From positions 1 through 37,439 of the IMG/VR virus record IMGVR_UViG_3300042525_000201: 37,439 bases of DNA. One strand, 5' to 3'. This DNA is from a virus. Position 1 is the first letter of the stretch. Each line of letters opens with the position of its first letter. The position numbers and the translations under genes are program-made. Below, piece after piece: positions 11,608-21,198 of the stretch. The notes below the pieces were generated by a model. The model was given only the letters and a program-made list of their open reading frames with translations, had not been told where the DNA came from and searched no databases.

Positions 11608-13224
11608 TTAATCCTCCTGAGTACGATTGACTGCGCCAGCAGCAACACCAACAGGGCTTACGCGAGTCTGGCGTAAACGCGAAGCAACATCTTCCGGCCT
11701 GAGATATAACTCAGCCATTCTTCTCGCGGCAGGAGGGGCCGCCATGATTGCAGCGCCAGCAGCAGGAAGGTATGGAATATCTCCAGCTAAACCACCGCTC
11801 ATTAAACTTAAGCCAGTTCCTGCTCGCAGCAATCCACCTAGTGTTGTTGCTTCAGTTTGAGGAATTCTTGGCCTAGTAAAAATGCTATAAGTTTGTCCAG
11901 ATTCGGCTAAAGGAACGTATGCACCGCCTCGACCACGCTCTCTGCCATACAAAACATTAGTCGGTTCTACAGCGGCATACTGTTGCGCAAACTTATTGAT
12001 GTCCACATCGCCAGCGCGAATGATTGCAGGGTTTCTTGCATAAGCATCTTCAAACGCTTTAAGGGCTGCGTATTGCTTATCAATCCCTCTAAGAGCCTCG
12101 TAATCATCTTTGCCAAGACTGCGTTTAGCAATGTCATCAAACTGCTGAAGCACCTTCATGCCAACTTGTTTGGGCGCACCTTCTAGCCCATAAACATATT
12201 GAGCCACTTCCGAACGAACCTCTTTCCATAGAGGAGCTGATATTTGTTGTTTAGCTTGCAGAGCCTCGGCAAAAGCAGAAACGCGAGGGCTTCCAACTCT
12301 AAATTCGTTTAACGTAGCGTTCTTATTAAAAGCATCAACTAACTGGTTTCTTGCTGCGTTATCTACATTAATTTCTTTGCCAGCAAGTAATGTGTTGTAT
12401 TGATTAGATAACGCATCATCAGCATCGCGCATAGCTCTCGGAACAAGCGTAGGCTCAACACCGCCAAACGCTTTAGCTACAGCACGATTTGCTGCCGCTT
12501 GATTCTCTCTGCCAAACTTAATGAATTCTTCACGGGAACCAGGGACGAGTTGCATGACTCGTTCAGTTGCAGACAGCGCTCTTGATTCTTTAATCTGGCT
12601 AGGAAGCGGTTGCATACCCGTTTGCAAAGCCTGACTTAACACTCGTTGTTTTTCTTCAGAGCGAATGTTTTCTGGAATCGTATACATGCGCTCACGCATA
12701 CCTTCAGCAACTGGAGCCAATGCTCTACGAGCGGCGGTGCGAACCATTGATGGGCCAACTTCACCAGCAATTCTTGCAGTTTCTGCAATAGGTTCTGGCG
12801 CTCCAGCCTCTCTAGCTCTTGTTGCAACATATTCGCCACCTGCACCTGAAACGCCTGCGCCAGTCGTCATGCCTGCAAGCTGCCTGCCAGTCTGTGGATA
12901 AAGAGCCTGCGCCAAACTTCTTGCGCCTCGCTCAACCGCTCCCATTGCTTGCGGGGCTTTGCCTGCAAGTTTTAATGCCCCGCCAGCAGCGGCACCAAGC
13001 GGCCCTACTGCTGTTGCATATTCTCCAGCCTTTTCAACCATTCGGCCAAATGTGCTTTTTTCTTGCGCTGCACCACCAGATGGGCCAGTAACCGGAGGTG
13101 TTGGTATTTTGGAAACAACATCTTCCGTTGATTCACCAAGGTGTTTCTGAATACGAGCCTTAGCCGCTGTCGGGTCGGTTTCCGACAACTCGTAACTTTT
13201 ACCTTTGTACTCGTAAACAGGCAT
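11608..13224 (-). CDS. Putative internal virion (ejection) protein (538 aa)
   Basis: The N-terminal 50 residues (MPVYEYKGKSYELSE onward) form a small domain, followed by a Pro/Gly linker. Residues about 65-160 are Gly/Ala-rich and mildly hydrophobic. The centre is a long helical domain with TERVMQLVPGSREEFIKFG and RDADDALSNQYNTLL. Near the C-terminus a glycine/alanine-rich stretch (GGLLRAGTGLSLMSGG to PPAARR) could insert in membranes. Large, low-complexity helical proteins at the distal end of a podovirus structural operon are usually ejected into the host envelope with the DNA. The role is inferred. Confidence 0.7.
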   Translation of the reverse strand: MPVYEYKGKSYELSETDPTAAKARIQKHLGESTEDVVSKIPTPPVTGPSGGAAQEKSTFGRMVEKAGEYATAVGPLGAAAGGALKLAGKAPQAMGAVERGARSLAQALYPQTGRQLAGMTTGAGVSGAGGEYVATRAREAGAPEPIAETARIAGEVGPSMVRTAARRALAPVAEGMRERMYTIPENIRSEEKQRVLSQALQTGMQPLPSQIKESRALSATERVMQLVPGSREEFIKFGRENQAAANRAVAKAFGGVEPTLVPRAMRDADDALSNQYNTLLAGKEINVDNAARNQLVDAFNKNATLNEFRVGSPRVSAFAEALQAKQQISAPLWKEVRSEVAQYVYGLEGAPKQVGMKVLQQFDDIAKRSLGKDDYEALRGIDKQYAALKAFEDAYARNPAIIRAGDVDINKFAQQYAAVEPTNVLYGRERGRGGAYVPLAESGQTYSIFTRPRIPQTEATTLGGLLRAGTGLSLMSGGLAGDIPYLPAAGAAIMAAPPAARRMAELYLRPEDVASRLRQTRVSPVGVAAGAVNRTQED

Positions 13225-13232
13225 AAATCACC

Positions 13233-14636
13233 TCAATCAAGTTTGATTGGATTGCCAGGTGTCCCATCACCTTGCGGCTTTGTAGACGTTGGCGCTGATT
13301 GGCCTAAGTAAGCATCTAATGTTTGCTGGTTTATTCCTAATGAACCACCAATTTGACGCTGACGATTAGCAGCATTGTTAATGATTTCAAGTTGCCTATC
13401 AAAGTACATTTTTGCATTGTCAGCACTTGTTGTTGGATTGATCGTGAACTGATCAAAAGATCGTTCTTCCGCTTTTGTAAGCGTTTGACCAAACAAAGTG
13501 TTTCTAACCTTTGCTACAAACTCTCGATAGTCTTTCCACCAGTTAACAGTATCGTTAGTTACTGGAGGAAGTTTTGTGCCAAACGCTCCAGCCACTTGAC
13601 TAGCTATTTGTCCAACTGGCAAGCCGCGATCTACAAGGGTGAGGAAAGTTTCAGCAATTTCTTTCTGAGGGAACAAGCCAAAATATTCGGGTTTTCCTGT
13701 AGAAGAAATACGACCAAGACTATCTTTTACAGAACCAAGATTCTCCAATCGTTTCTCTACAGGGCCAGGAAGTGATTGAATTTTTCCTTCCTGTTTCATC
13801 TGGGCAATTTCACGCTGAAACGCCATGCGCTCTTGTGCAAGTTGAGCTTGTTGTTGCATACGCTCTCTTGCCAACTCAGCCTGTTGCTTCATTTGCAAAA
13901 GCGTTTGCGAGGCACGATCAGAACCTTCTACCGCTTTGAACAAGGCTTCTTGCGCTTGCTTGAACTGTCCTGCTCGCATTTGCGCAGCAAATACGCTGTT
14001 CTGATGCTCAGCTTCTAAAACTTTTAACTCGCCTTCTGCTGCTTTGCGATCTGTTTGCAACAGACTCATAGCCTTGTTGAATCGGTCTAGCACTTGCCGA
14101 TTGTTTTCTTTGATGGCCTCTACATTTTTGGCAAAGACATCAAGTTCGCGCTTGTAAACATCCTGCCTTCCTTGGCGAAAACCTTCTACAGCGCCGTTAA
14201 GAGCTGCCAAAGCACCCATCCCTGACCGCTTAGTAGCACCACCAGTAAGGAAGCCAGCAACAATGCTAAGGCCAAGTACGTTTCTGATGTCTTCCAAGTT
14301 TGCAGAGCTTGGCTCAAATGCTGGTATCTCTTTTTGACGATACTCAGGTGACTTAACAAGTGCTCGTTCTTTGCCAGCAAACTCTTGACCAATCTCTTGC
14401 GCTCGCGTAGCCATGCCAGTACGTTGAGCAGCAGTCTCTTGCAATGACTTTTGAGCTTCTGCACGTTGAGCCTCCATAAGTCCTGGAAGTTGCTCTTCAG
14501 CGGCTACACCTCGCCCAATCCGGCGCTGAATGCTTTGCTCTGGCGTTTCGCTGGCGGTAGGTGTTTGACCAAAAGTCGAACGCATTGCCCTTGTAATAGG
14601 GTCGCCAGTCGTACCAAGTGCGTCTTGCAATGCCAT
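13233..14636 (-). CDS. Putative internal virion protein with long coiled coil (467 aa)
   Basis: ATG 14636 is taken as start. GTG 14645 gives three more residues but leaves no room for the AGGGGG site. The protein is mostly helical. A glycine-rich patch (GLSIVAGFLTGGATKR, about residues 122-138) precedes a long coiled coil with QAELARERMQQQAQLAQERM (about 245-275). The C-terminal part is globular and ends GTPGNPIKLD. It lies between two other long virion proteins and is inferred to be part of the same ejected set. Confidence 0.7.
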   Translation of the reverse strand: MALQDALGTTGDPITRAMRSTFGQTPTASETPEQSIQRRIGRGVAAEEQLPGLMEAQRAEAQKSLQETAAQRTGMATRAQEIGQEFAGKERALVKSPEYRQKEIPAFEPSSANLEDIRNVLGLSIVAGFLTGGATKRSGMGALAALNGAVEGFRQGRQDVYKRELDVFAKNVEAIKENNRQVLDRFNKAMSLLQTDRKAAEGELKVLEAEHQNSVFAAQMRAGQFKQAQEALFKAVEGSDRASQTLLQMKQQAELARERMQQQAQLAQERMAFQREIAQMKQEGKIQSLPGPVEKRLENLGSVKDSLGRISSTGKPEYFGLFPQKEIAETFLTLVDRGLPVGQIASQVAGAFGTKLPPVTNDTVNWWKDYREFVAKVRNTLFGQTLTKAEERSFDQFTINPTTSADNAKMYFDRQLEIINNAANRQRQIGGSLGINQQTLDAYLGQSAPTSTKPQGDGTPGNPIKLD

Positions 14637-14637
14637 G

Positions 14638-15687
14638 TTAGCCACCCCCTGGGGTTGTCTGCGTCGTAGAAGTTGTTACTGGCGTTTGTACGTTGCCATA
14701 AATCGTACGGTACAAATTAGTCAACGTGGTGTTCAGCATGTCACGAGTTGCCTGATCTGCTGCGTATCCGGCTTTAATCGCTGCTGCCTGGTACTGGTCA
14801 CCAATGCCTGCAATCTTCAACCCTTGATCTAATACATCTTGCGCTGCACGTTGTTCACGCATGACTGCTTGCGCCTGTGCTTGTTGCGCTGCGGTACCAG
14901 AGGTTAGTCCACGCTGCGCTAATTGCTGACGCTCTCTTGCTGCTAATGCTTCAAGTTGCTGACGTTGTACAGGTGTAATCTCACCACGCTGACCAGCCGC
15001 AATCATTTGTTGACCTAACGCTCGTTGCGGCGCACCAATAGCCGCTAACTCATTTTGCATACGTCTTGCTTGCTGACCAGCCTGTCTTGCCTGAAAAATG
15101 GCAGCAGCCGTACCAAGACCTGCCAAACCTTCTCTCGTACCAAGCACTTGCTTTGCACCTGATTTCAATAAGTCTTGAAAGCTACGGTCTTCTTGAGGCG
15201 CATTCATATCCATTGGCGTTGCTGTAGCGCCTTGTGGTGCCGTATCGTAAATTGTTGGTGCTATTGCTTGTGGTGCGCCCAATGTTTGCAAGGCGGTGCT
15301 AAATCTATCTTGGCCTGCTGGGGCAGAAACTTGAGGAGCAAAAATTTCAGTTGGATAAAACGTTCCTTGATCGCCAGCCATTTGGCCCGAAACGGGAACC
15401 GCCGGTGTTTCAAACTCCATGCCATAACCCATGTCGGCAGGAGCCTGATCAGCACCTGAAGCCATGTCTTCATAACCACCTAAAAATCCATAGTCAGATT
15501 CCTGAAACTCAGGCAATCCTGTCATAGGATTGATTGCACCAGAACCACCATTAGCCTTGAGCATCTCTGCTTCTCTAGGCGTAATGTGTGCTAACACCGT
15601 GTCTTTACCGCGCCCATGCTGCCGCACTAACTCAGCTAATCGCTGAATATCGACACCACCAAGTAATGCTGCAAGTTGCTTTGCCAT
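14638..15687 (-). CDS. Putative internal virion protein (349 aa)
   Basis: Starts MAKQLAALLGGVDIQRLAEL. The N-terminal half is polar and flexible (Pro, Gln, Ala). The segment around residue 65 (ESDYGFLGGYEDMASGADQA) resembles GAGFVGDYEDLSGAGPADY in the 1416-aa protein next door. The C-terminal half is a Gln/Ala-rich helix (about 195-290). The stop abuts the next start. No family is recognised; position and composition suit an ejected or tail-interior protein. Confidence 0.7.
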   Translation of the reverse strand: MAKQLAALLGGVDIQRLAELVRQHGRGKDTVLAHITPREAEMLKANGGSGAINPMTGLPEFQESDYGFLGGYEDMASGADQAPADMGYGMEFETPAVPVSGQMAGDQGTFYPTEIFAPQVSAPAGQDRFSTALQTLGAPQAIAPTIYDTAPQGATATPMDMNAPQEDRSFQDLLKSGAKQVLGTREGLAGLGTAAAIFQARQAGQQARRMQNELAAIGAPQRALGQQMIAAGQRGEITPVQRQQLEALAARERQQLAQRGLTSGTAAQQAQAQAVMREQRAAQDVLDQGLKIAGIGDQYQAAAIKAGYAADQATRDMLNTTLTNLYRTIYGNVQTPVTTSTTQTTPGGG

Positions 15688-15689
15688 GA

Positions 15690-18600
15690 TCAGATTCCTA
15701 ATGCTCGACGCAGTTTTAATGATCTAACGTTCCATACTGGTTGCTGCTCTTCTTCACCAGTACCTTCAACATCATCACCCATGCCTTCAGACAACTGAAC
15801 CCTTGTAGGCAAGACACTAGAGCCTGTATCTACAACCCTAGTCCCTGGCTTTGGCGTATACACGGCTTTAGGTGCTACTGCAAGTTGTTCTTCTTGCGGA
15901 ATATTGACGGTGCCACCACCTCCTCCACCTATCGTGTCTTCAGCAGGAGGTGCTTCTGGTTCTGTGGGCGTAGGTTCTTGATCTAAGCCTAAGAACCTGA
16001 TGATGTCTTCATCTTCGCCATAGGTAGGAGCCGTGTCTTGCGGTAAGGTATCTTCAACCGTATCAAAGGTTGGTGTAGTGTCAACAGCAGGCGTTGTATC
16101 GACAGTACTAAATGTGTCTTGAGCCTGTACCGTATCTTCTGGCGTATCGATATTGACTCGACCAGGATCAAACGTCAGGTCAATTGATTCTGTAACTGCT
16201 GGTTCTGTTTTAATTCCCGTTTCTGGCAACGGTTTTATAGAAGTATCAAGCGTTGTTTCAGCAGGTAAAACCTGAGTTTTATCCGTAACAACGGGAATCG
16301 TAATGACTTGATCTTCTACAAGCGTTTGACCCGTCTTTGTATCAACCGCTTCAATGGTTTGCGTATTGCCTTTTGTGTCAATCACTAAGGCTGTGTTGTT
16401 AGTTGGATCAACGGCAACAACAATAGCCGTATCTGTCTGACCCAACCTTTGCTGTTGAATTAATGCTTGGACGGCAGGGTCAGATTGCAATCGCTGTAAG
16501 ACTTGCGCGTTGGTAGCGTTATCTCTAGTAAGTTCTGCCACAAATGCAGCGCTTGTTGGCAAACCCATTCTGCCAAGCAGCGCAGCAACATCTTGCGGTG
16601 ATGCAATCTGGTTAGCAACATCAATTTCGGCTGGTCTTTGTTCCTGTACAACCTCTCCGCCAGTAACAATATCCCCTCCGGTTACTACATCACCACCAGT
16701 AACAACGTCGCCACCTACTTTTACATCACCTTCGGTAACAACCTGACCACCAGAAACTATCTTTGTATCTGTATCAACATCAACACCAGGGCCAACTTTT
16801 GTAAACGTATCTTGCGCTTGACCTTTAGCAGCAAATGCCGCAAGAATTTCTGGGTTTGAACGTATGCGGGCTAATACTTCTGCGTTAGTAGGATTGCCTG
16901 CCATTAACGCATCCATCATAGACTGCGTTGGCGTGATGCCCATTTGCCCAAGGAAGTTGACAACTGATGCTAGATTCGCAGCACCAGGAGGGTTCTCCGT
17001 TACGTCTGAAGCAACTCTTTCAGTAGGCGTGATTCCAGCAGATGCAGCAAAAGCAGCAGCAGCTTCGTTCCTTGCCTTTACCGTTGGGTATACGTTGCCA
17101 TTGAAAGTACGACTTTGAACTTCTGCTCTAGCTGTATTTTCAGAAGCTCTAGCTCGCGCAGCCTCGATAGACTGTCTAGCCTGCTCAAATGCAGAATCTC
17201 TTGTAACGCTTATTTCAGGTCTTGTTGATGGCGCAACTTGCTGCGTCGCAACAAGTCTGACTTCAGGCTTACCAGTCTGCAACGATATGCTTGCAGCAAA
17301 ACCAAGTGGACTTAACTGGCCGTTTAAGAAAGAACTTACTTCTTCATATGACTTGCCTTGGTTTAACAAGTCATTGCCAATGCGCGTTAAGTCGTCTTTA
17401 AGCCTTGCATTAGCGGCTTGTTGCGTTGTTGCATAGAACCGATTGTTGTAAGTCTGAGCATCAATACGTTGATTGACTTCAGCCTTTGTAGGATTGCCAG
17501 CCATAAGTTGACTGACAACTTCATTAGTTGGCGTAAACCCAAGACTGGTTAATTTTGTAATGACATCAGCAAGATTGGCATCGTCACGAACGACTGGTTT
17601 TGTGACTGTAAACGTGTCTTCTGGTGTCGTAGTTTCTGGCGTTGCGCGTATACCAAAGTTAGCGTAATAGGCTTGCATGGCAGCATTGCGAGCCTCTACG
17701 GTTGGATACAGAGTGCCTTGAAAAGTGCGTTGTAACTCATCAAGTCTTGCCTCGCCTCTACCTCTTTGGCCTTGCAGATCACCTGTGTAAGGCGTTGTTT
17801 GAGTCCGAGTTACTGTAGAAGTTGATGGTTGTACCGTTTCAGTGCTTAGAGGCGTTTCTTTTGTTTCGGTTGCCGTTATTGTCGGCGTTAACTTCGTTGC
17901 ATCTGACGTAAGTTTGCCGTCAGTTGTAATCGTAAGCGTTTGGCCTTCAGTTACTTTGGTTCCAGTCGAAACATCAGTTGCGCCAACAATCTTGGTTTGA
18001 CCAGAGCTATCAATTACAAGCGCTGTATCTTTTGTAGGATCAGTGCTAATGACTACTGCACTTGGAAGCTGACCAACAGGAACATCGCTGGTTGCTCCTT
18101 GTTTTGTAACCACGCTAGGCGTGATTGCCAACGTTTCACCAGCATCAGCAACAACAGGTTGGTCTGGCGGCAAACGTGTCGATGACACAGTAATAGAACC
18201 AAGCGAAGGAACTTCTGCAAAGGTACGCTGTGATGCCTCTGCAACCTGATCACCTGTTTGCAATGCGCCAGTAGTTTTGCCGCCAATAACGCCACCAAGA
18301 ATAGCGCTACCTGTTGCTGCGTTGCGATCACCAGTAAGAATGTATTGAGTGATCCCCTCTTCTAAAGACTCTTTCAAGCCTTCAACAATAGGCTGTAACG
18401 CTTTGGTATTGGCTCCAGGCAAAAGGCTAGCGACAGCAGTAACCAATCCTGAAATACCAGCGTCGGCTCTAGCAGCTTCAATCAATTGCTGGTTAGTCAT
18501 GTTTGGATTAGCACGACGTAACTCATCAATCTTTTCTAAGGCTTGACCACCAGCAGACTCAGCAATGTTTAAAGCAAAGCCAGCCAACTTGCCTATAGCG

Positions 18601-19940
18601 CCTCCAGGCAGCAATAACGTTGGAAGCTCTTGCATTATTTCTGAGCCAACAAGCGTTAAAGAACCTAAAGGATTTTCAATAGTTGCCTCAACAACCGCCC
18701 TGCCAATATCTGTAGCGCTTGAATTAGGGTTTGATGCAACCCCATAAATCTTGCTGATAAACGCTTGTTGCTGCGCTTTAATATCTTCTGGTATTAGCGC
18801 TTGCCCACCTTGCTCGATAACGCTTAGGTAATCAATGGCACGTTGCAGTGTTTGTGGCGCTATGCCAACTTGCTGTCCTGCTGCAAGCCAGCTTTTTCCA
18901 AGCTCTGCAAGACTTGATTGCAAAAGACCGCGAGCCGAATCAAAGAACCCTGCTTGCACTAATGCAGGGTCGCGCTCACCCATCACATAGTCTGCTGGCC
19001 CAGCACCTGATAGGTCTTCATAGTCACCAACAAAACCAGCACCAGATGCAGCACGTTCTGCTGCCGCTTCTTGCTGATTGATCTTTGCAGTAGAGCCGCT
19101 AATGAATCCTCTAACAAACGATTGACCAGGGTCACCGCCTGTAGCTACTGCTTGAGCAACGCTTGTAGCGCCAGACACTAATCCACTGTCAATGCGTGGG
19201 TCGCCTGTAATGCTTGTGTTTGATAAGGCTGCTTGTGCGCCTGTAGCAATAAGCGAGTTAGTAATTGCATTGCCAATGTCGCCATTTGTTAACGCTGCCG
19301 TAGCGCCAGATTTAATGACGTTATCAATAAAAGGATTGCCAGTTAAGTTTGGTACTAACTGACTTACACCAAATGATGCGGCAGCATTCTTTAAGGCATC
19401 ACCTGGCTTTGCTCCAGCGGCAACGCTTAACGATGCCTGTATGACAGCATTACCTAATGCTTGAGCAGCAACTGCACTTGTTGCACCTAGTGCAGTACCA
19501 ATTGCTACATTAAGACCAGGAATAAACGATACAACAAAAGGCAAGCCTTCTCTAACAAAGCCTTCAAAGAAGCCAATGTCCTGAGCGCCTTTGTAATAAC
19601 TAGGATTTCCTATTGGCGTGAACTTCCCGTTCTGTAAACGGTAGTTCTGAGCAACACGTTCTCTATTTTCACCGCCTGTTTTGCTTCCTACTAAGAAAAC
19701 AAAGTCATCTGAATTGATGTCATTAATCGTAAACGGCGTTTCTTTCCATTTGCCATCAACGTTCTTGTATGTTTTAACGTAGGTGCTTGTATGGCGATTG
19801 CCTTCACTGTCAAAAAGACCGTCGCCTAACCCAGGAATCATCGATATGGCAATATCTTCTGCCAATCCGCCGCTGATGCCCTGTAAACTTCCTCTTGGTT
19901 TAGCACCTACTTGCGCTTCAGTTTCAGGTGGAAAGGCCAT
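15690..19940 (-). CDS. Very large modular virion protein (1416 aa)
   Basis: The longest gene. Residues about 120-300 are Gly/Ala-rich with hydrophobic runs (PFVVSFIPGLNVAIGTALGA). Residues about 430-560 form a domain with KESLEEGITQYIL, like the E--EE--Q motif of large polyvalent/ejected phage proteins. The rest is a mosaic of repeats. RTFQGTLYPTVEARN (about 740) recurs as RTFNGNVYPTVKARN (about 945). A LMAGNPT-AEV motif recurs at about 800 and 1000, with a weaker third copy at about 1125. A DPT--TALVID unit occurs at about 630 and 1175. Hexapeptide repeats lie at 1059-1098. The end is acidic and Pro/Thr-rich. A DNA-ejection or tail-interior role is inferred. Confidence 0.75.
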   Translation of the reverse strand: MAFPPETEAQVGAKPRGSLQGISGGLAEDIAISMIPGLGDGLFDSEGNRHTSTYVKTYKNVDGKWKETPFTINDINSDDFVFLVGSKTGGENRERVAQNYRLQNGKFTPIGNPSYYKGAQDIGFFEGFVREGLPFVVSFIPGLNVAIGTALGATSAVAAQALGNAVIQASLSVAAGAKPGDALKNAAASFGVSQLVPNLTGNPFIDNVIKSGATAALTNGDIGNAITNSLIATGAQAALSNTSITGDPRIDSGLVSGATSVAQAVATGGDPGQSFVRGFISGSTAKINQQEAAAERAASGAGFVGDYEDLSGAGPADYVMGERDPALVQAGFFDSARGLLQSSLAELGKSWLAAGQQVGIAPQTLQRAIDYLSVIEQGGQALIPEDIKAQQQAFISKIYGVASNPNSSATDIGRAVVEATIENPLGSLTLVGSEIMQELPTLLLPGGAIGKLAGFALNIAESAGGQALEKIDELRRANPNMTNQQLIEAARADAGISGLVTAVASLLPGANTKALQPIVEGLKESLEEGITQYILTGDRNAATGSAILGGVIGGKTTGALQTGDQVAEASQRTFAEVPSLGSITVSSTRLPPDQPVVADAGETLAITPSVVTKQGATSDVPVGQLPSAVVISTDPTKDTALVIDSSGQTKIVGATDVSTGTKVTEGQTLTITTDGKLTSDATKLTPTITATETKETPLSTETVQPSTSTVTRTQTTPYTGDLQGQRGRGEARLDELQRTFQGTLYPTVEARNAAMQAYYANFGIRATPETTTPEDTFTVTKPVVRDDANLADVITKLTSLGFTPTNEVVSQLMAGNPTKAEVNQRIDAQTYNNRFYATTQQAANARLKDDLTRIGNDLLNQGKSYEEVSSFLNGQLSPLGFAASISLQTGKPEVRLVATQQVAPSTRPEISVTRDSAFEQARQSIEAARARASENTARAEVQSRTFNGNVYPTVKARNEAAAAFAASAGITPTERVASDVTENPPGAANLASVVNFLGQMGITPTQSMMDALMAGNPTNAEVLARIRSNPEILAAFAAKGQAQDTFTKVGPGVDVDTDTKIVSGGQVVTEGDVKVGGDVVTGGDVVTGGDIVTGGEVVQEQRPAEIDVANQIASPQDVAALLGRMGLPTSAAFVAELTRDNATNAQVLQRLQSDPAVQALIQQQRLGQTDTAIVVAVDPTNNTALVIDTKGNTQTIEAVDTKTGQTLVEDQVITIPVVTDKTQVLPAETTLDTSIKPLPETGIKTEPAVTESIDLTFDPGRVNIDTPEDTVQAQDTFSTVDTTPAVDTTPTFDTVEDTLPQDTAPTYGEDEDIIRFLGLDQEPTPTEPEAPPAEDTIGGGGGGTVNIPQEEQLAVAPKAVYTPKPGTRVVDTGSSVLPTRVQLSEGMGDDVEGTGEEEQQPVWNVRSLKLRRALGI
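16648..16765 (-). repeat. Tandem 18-bp repeats encoding V-V-T-G-G-D hexapeptides
   Basis: About six to seven tandem units of 18 bases, imperfect at the DNA level, encode VVTGGD-type hexapeptides (VKVGGD, VVTGGD, IVTGGE) inside the 1416-aa protein. Regular hexapeptides with a hydrophobic residue every sixth position fit a short beta-solenoid or a flexible spacer. Confidence 0.85.
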
Positions 19941-20279
19941 TTACAGTCCTAGTGCATTGATGATCTGTTGATGAATCAATAAGTGGCCTTGCAGCCATTC
20001 ATAGAAGTCATCTTCCTGATTCCAGTCTGTATCAAAGAGATCAAACGGGTTTTCCAATCCAAGTTGTTCTGCCAGTGCATTATGCTCAACAGAATGCGCC
20101 CACAGCCAGTCGTCCAAGTCCTCAATGTCAGCATCGGCAATCGGGAATCGAGGGATAAGTATTCCCGTATCAGCAAGCTGATTCGCAAACGTTTGGTGCT
20201 GGACGGCGTTTTCAAAGAGCATCTCGCGCAAGCCATCGCTGTCACCAAAAACAACGTTAGATAGAGTCTCCAGATTCAC
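19941..20279 (-). CDS. Small acidic tail-region protein (112 aa)
   Basis: GTG start at 20279, inside the end of the preceding gene and behind AGGAG. The product is acidic and helical, with two related halves around histidines: FENAVQHQTFANQLADTG and WAHSVEHNALAEQLGLENP, then FYEWLQGHLLIHQQIINALG. The repeated aromatic/His-His-x-LA pattern suggests an internal duplication. It precedes the 1416-aa gene and may be its chaperone or a minor virion part. Confidence 0.75.
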   Translation of the reverse strand: MNLETLSNVVFGDSDGLREMLFENAVQHQTFANQLADTGILIPRFPIADADIEDLDDWLWAHSVEHNALAEQLGLENPFDLFDTDWNQEDDFYEWLQGHLLIHQQIINALGL

Positions 20280-20595
20280 TGGAGTTCGCTCCTAAGCTAA
20301 GTTCTATTGCAGGCACAATCCACTGGCAGGTCGCTTCGTCAAGCGTTGCATCATCACTTGGCTTGGGCGGGATGAAGGCATCACGCGCTGCGTCGTAGGT
20401 ATACCCAAGACCTGCGTAATTCTTGCGGAAGTTACCGTTATACGAAGTCTGCTTCCAAGTGCCGCCAAGCAGCCTTTCGCAGAATGCTGCGCCGATATAT
20501 TCCTTCTCTACACCTGAAGCGTCTGCGGTGTCTTTGTTATCAACAACGATAACTTGAACAACAATGTCGTTCTCAATCTTTGCGAAATGGGCCAT
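20257..20595 (-). CDS. Conserved aquatic-phage tail-associated protein (112 aa)
   Basis: Starts MAHFAKIENDIVVQVIVVDN behind GGAGG. It continues with VEKEYIGAAFCERLLGGTWK, TSYNGNFRKNYAGLGYTYD and a DAFIPPKPSDDATLDEATCQ end. This exact order is familiar from cyanophage and pelagiphage genomes, where the protein lies near tail fibres and has no proven function. It overlaps the following gene by 23 bases. Confidence 0.85.
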   Translation of the reverse strand: MAHFAKIENDIVVQVIVVDNKDTADASGVEKEYIGAAFCERLLGGTWKQTSYNGNFRKNYAGLGYTYDAARDAFIPPKPSDDATLDEATCQWIVPAIELSLGANSSESGDSI

Positions 20596-21198
20596 CTATG
20601 CCTCCAACTTAAGACCGGTTAAATCCATTTCCTCGCCAACTGTGCCAACGGGAAACGTGTTAAATGAAAGCGATATGCGGGTTTGCTCACCCTGTACCGT
20701 AGGCACCATGTGCGTCAGGCTTGATGGAAACAGAATCAATCGGCCTGTGAAGGCTTCAAACCACCATGACTCTGAGTTGTACGCATTCCACGATTCGGGC
20801 GGAAACTTGATCTGCTGCCATCCGTCTTTGTAAAAATAAATCCTGTCATCAGGATTGGTCTGTAGATAAAACACGCCGCTGACAAATGAATTGGGATGAG
20901 CATGTTTGTGGTGATACTGCCCCTGCTCACTGTAATTGCACCAGCTTTGTGTGATGCGTAGGCTTACATTGTGCTTAGGGTTGATCGTGTTCTTGAAATA
21001 CTCAGCAACCGAGTCTTCAATGAATGAGCGTAGGCTTGTCATCGCCGGATTGCGAAGCACGAAGTTATCCGTGCTTGTGGTGTTACCCATGTTAGGCCGA
21101 GTCTCAAGCTCACGCACGAAGAACAACTCTTCGTCAGTCAATGCGCGGCCAAGGTCGGCAAATCCCACCGGCGTGGGAAAGAGGTTGTGCATATTCAT
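20596..21198 (-). CDS. 2OG-Fe(II) oxygenase family protein (200 aa)
   Basis: Matches the phage 2-oxoglutarate/iron dioxygenase type with N-terminal LFPTPVGFADLG. The iron site is seen in QYHHKHAHPNSFVSGVFYLQ (H97, H99, H101), the distal H163 in LILFPSSLTHMVP and R174 in EQTRISLSFNTFP, which would bind 2-oxoglutarate. The substrate is unknown. Relatives in marine phages also sit by tail genes and may hydroxylate virion proteins or host targets. It overlaps the 85-aa gene start by ATGA. Confidence 0.88.
   Translation of the reverse strand: MNMHNLFPTPVGFADLGRALTDEELFFVRELETRPNMGNTTSTDNFVLRNPAMTSLRSFIEDSVAEYFKNTINPKHNVSLRITQSWCNYSEQGQYHHKHAHPNSFVSGVFYLQTNPDDRIYFYKDGWQQIKFPPESWNAYNSESWWFEAFTGRLILFPSSLTHMVPTVQGEQTRISLSFNTFPVGTVGEEMDLTGLKLEA

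Noticed and set aside
16648-16765. Tandem repeats considered as a CRISPR array or iterons.
   Set aside because: The 18-bp period is in frame and encodes hexapeptides in a large protein, with no unique spacers.
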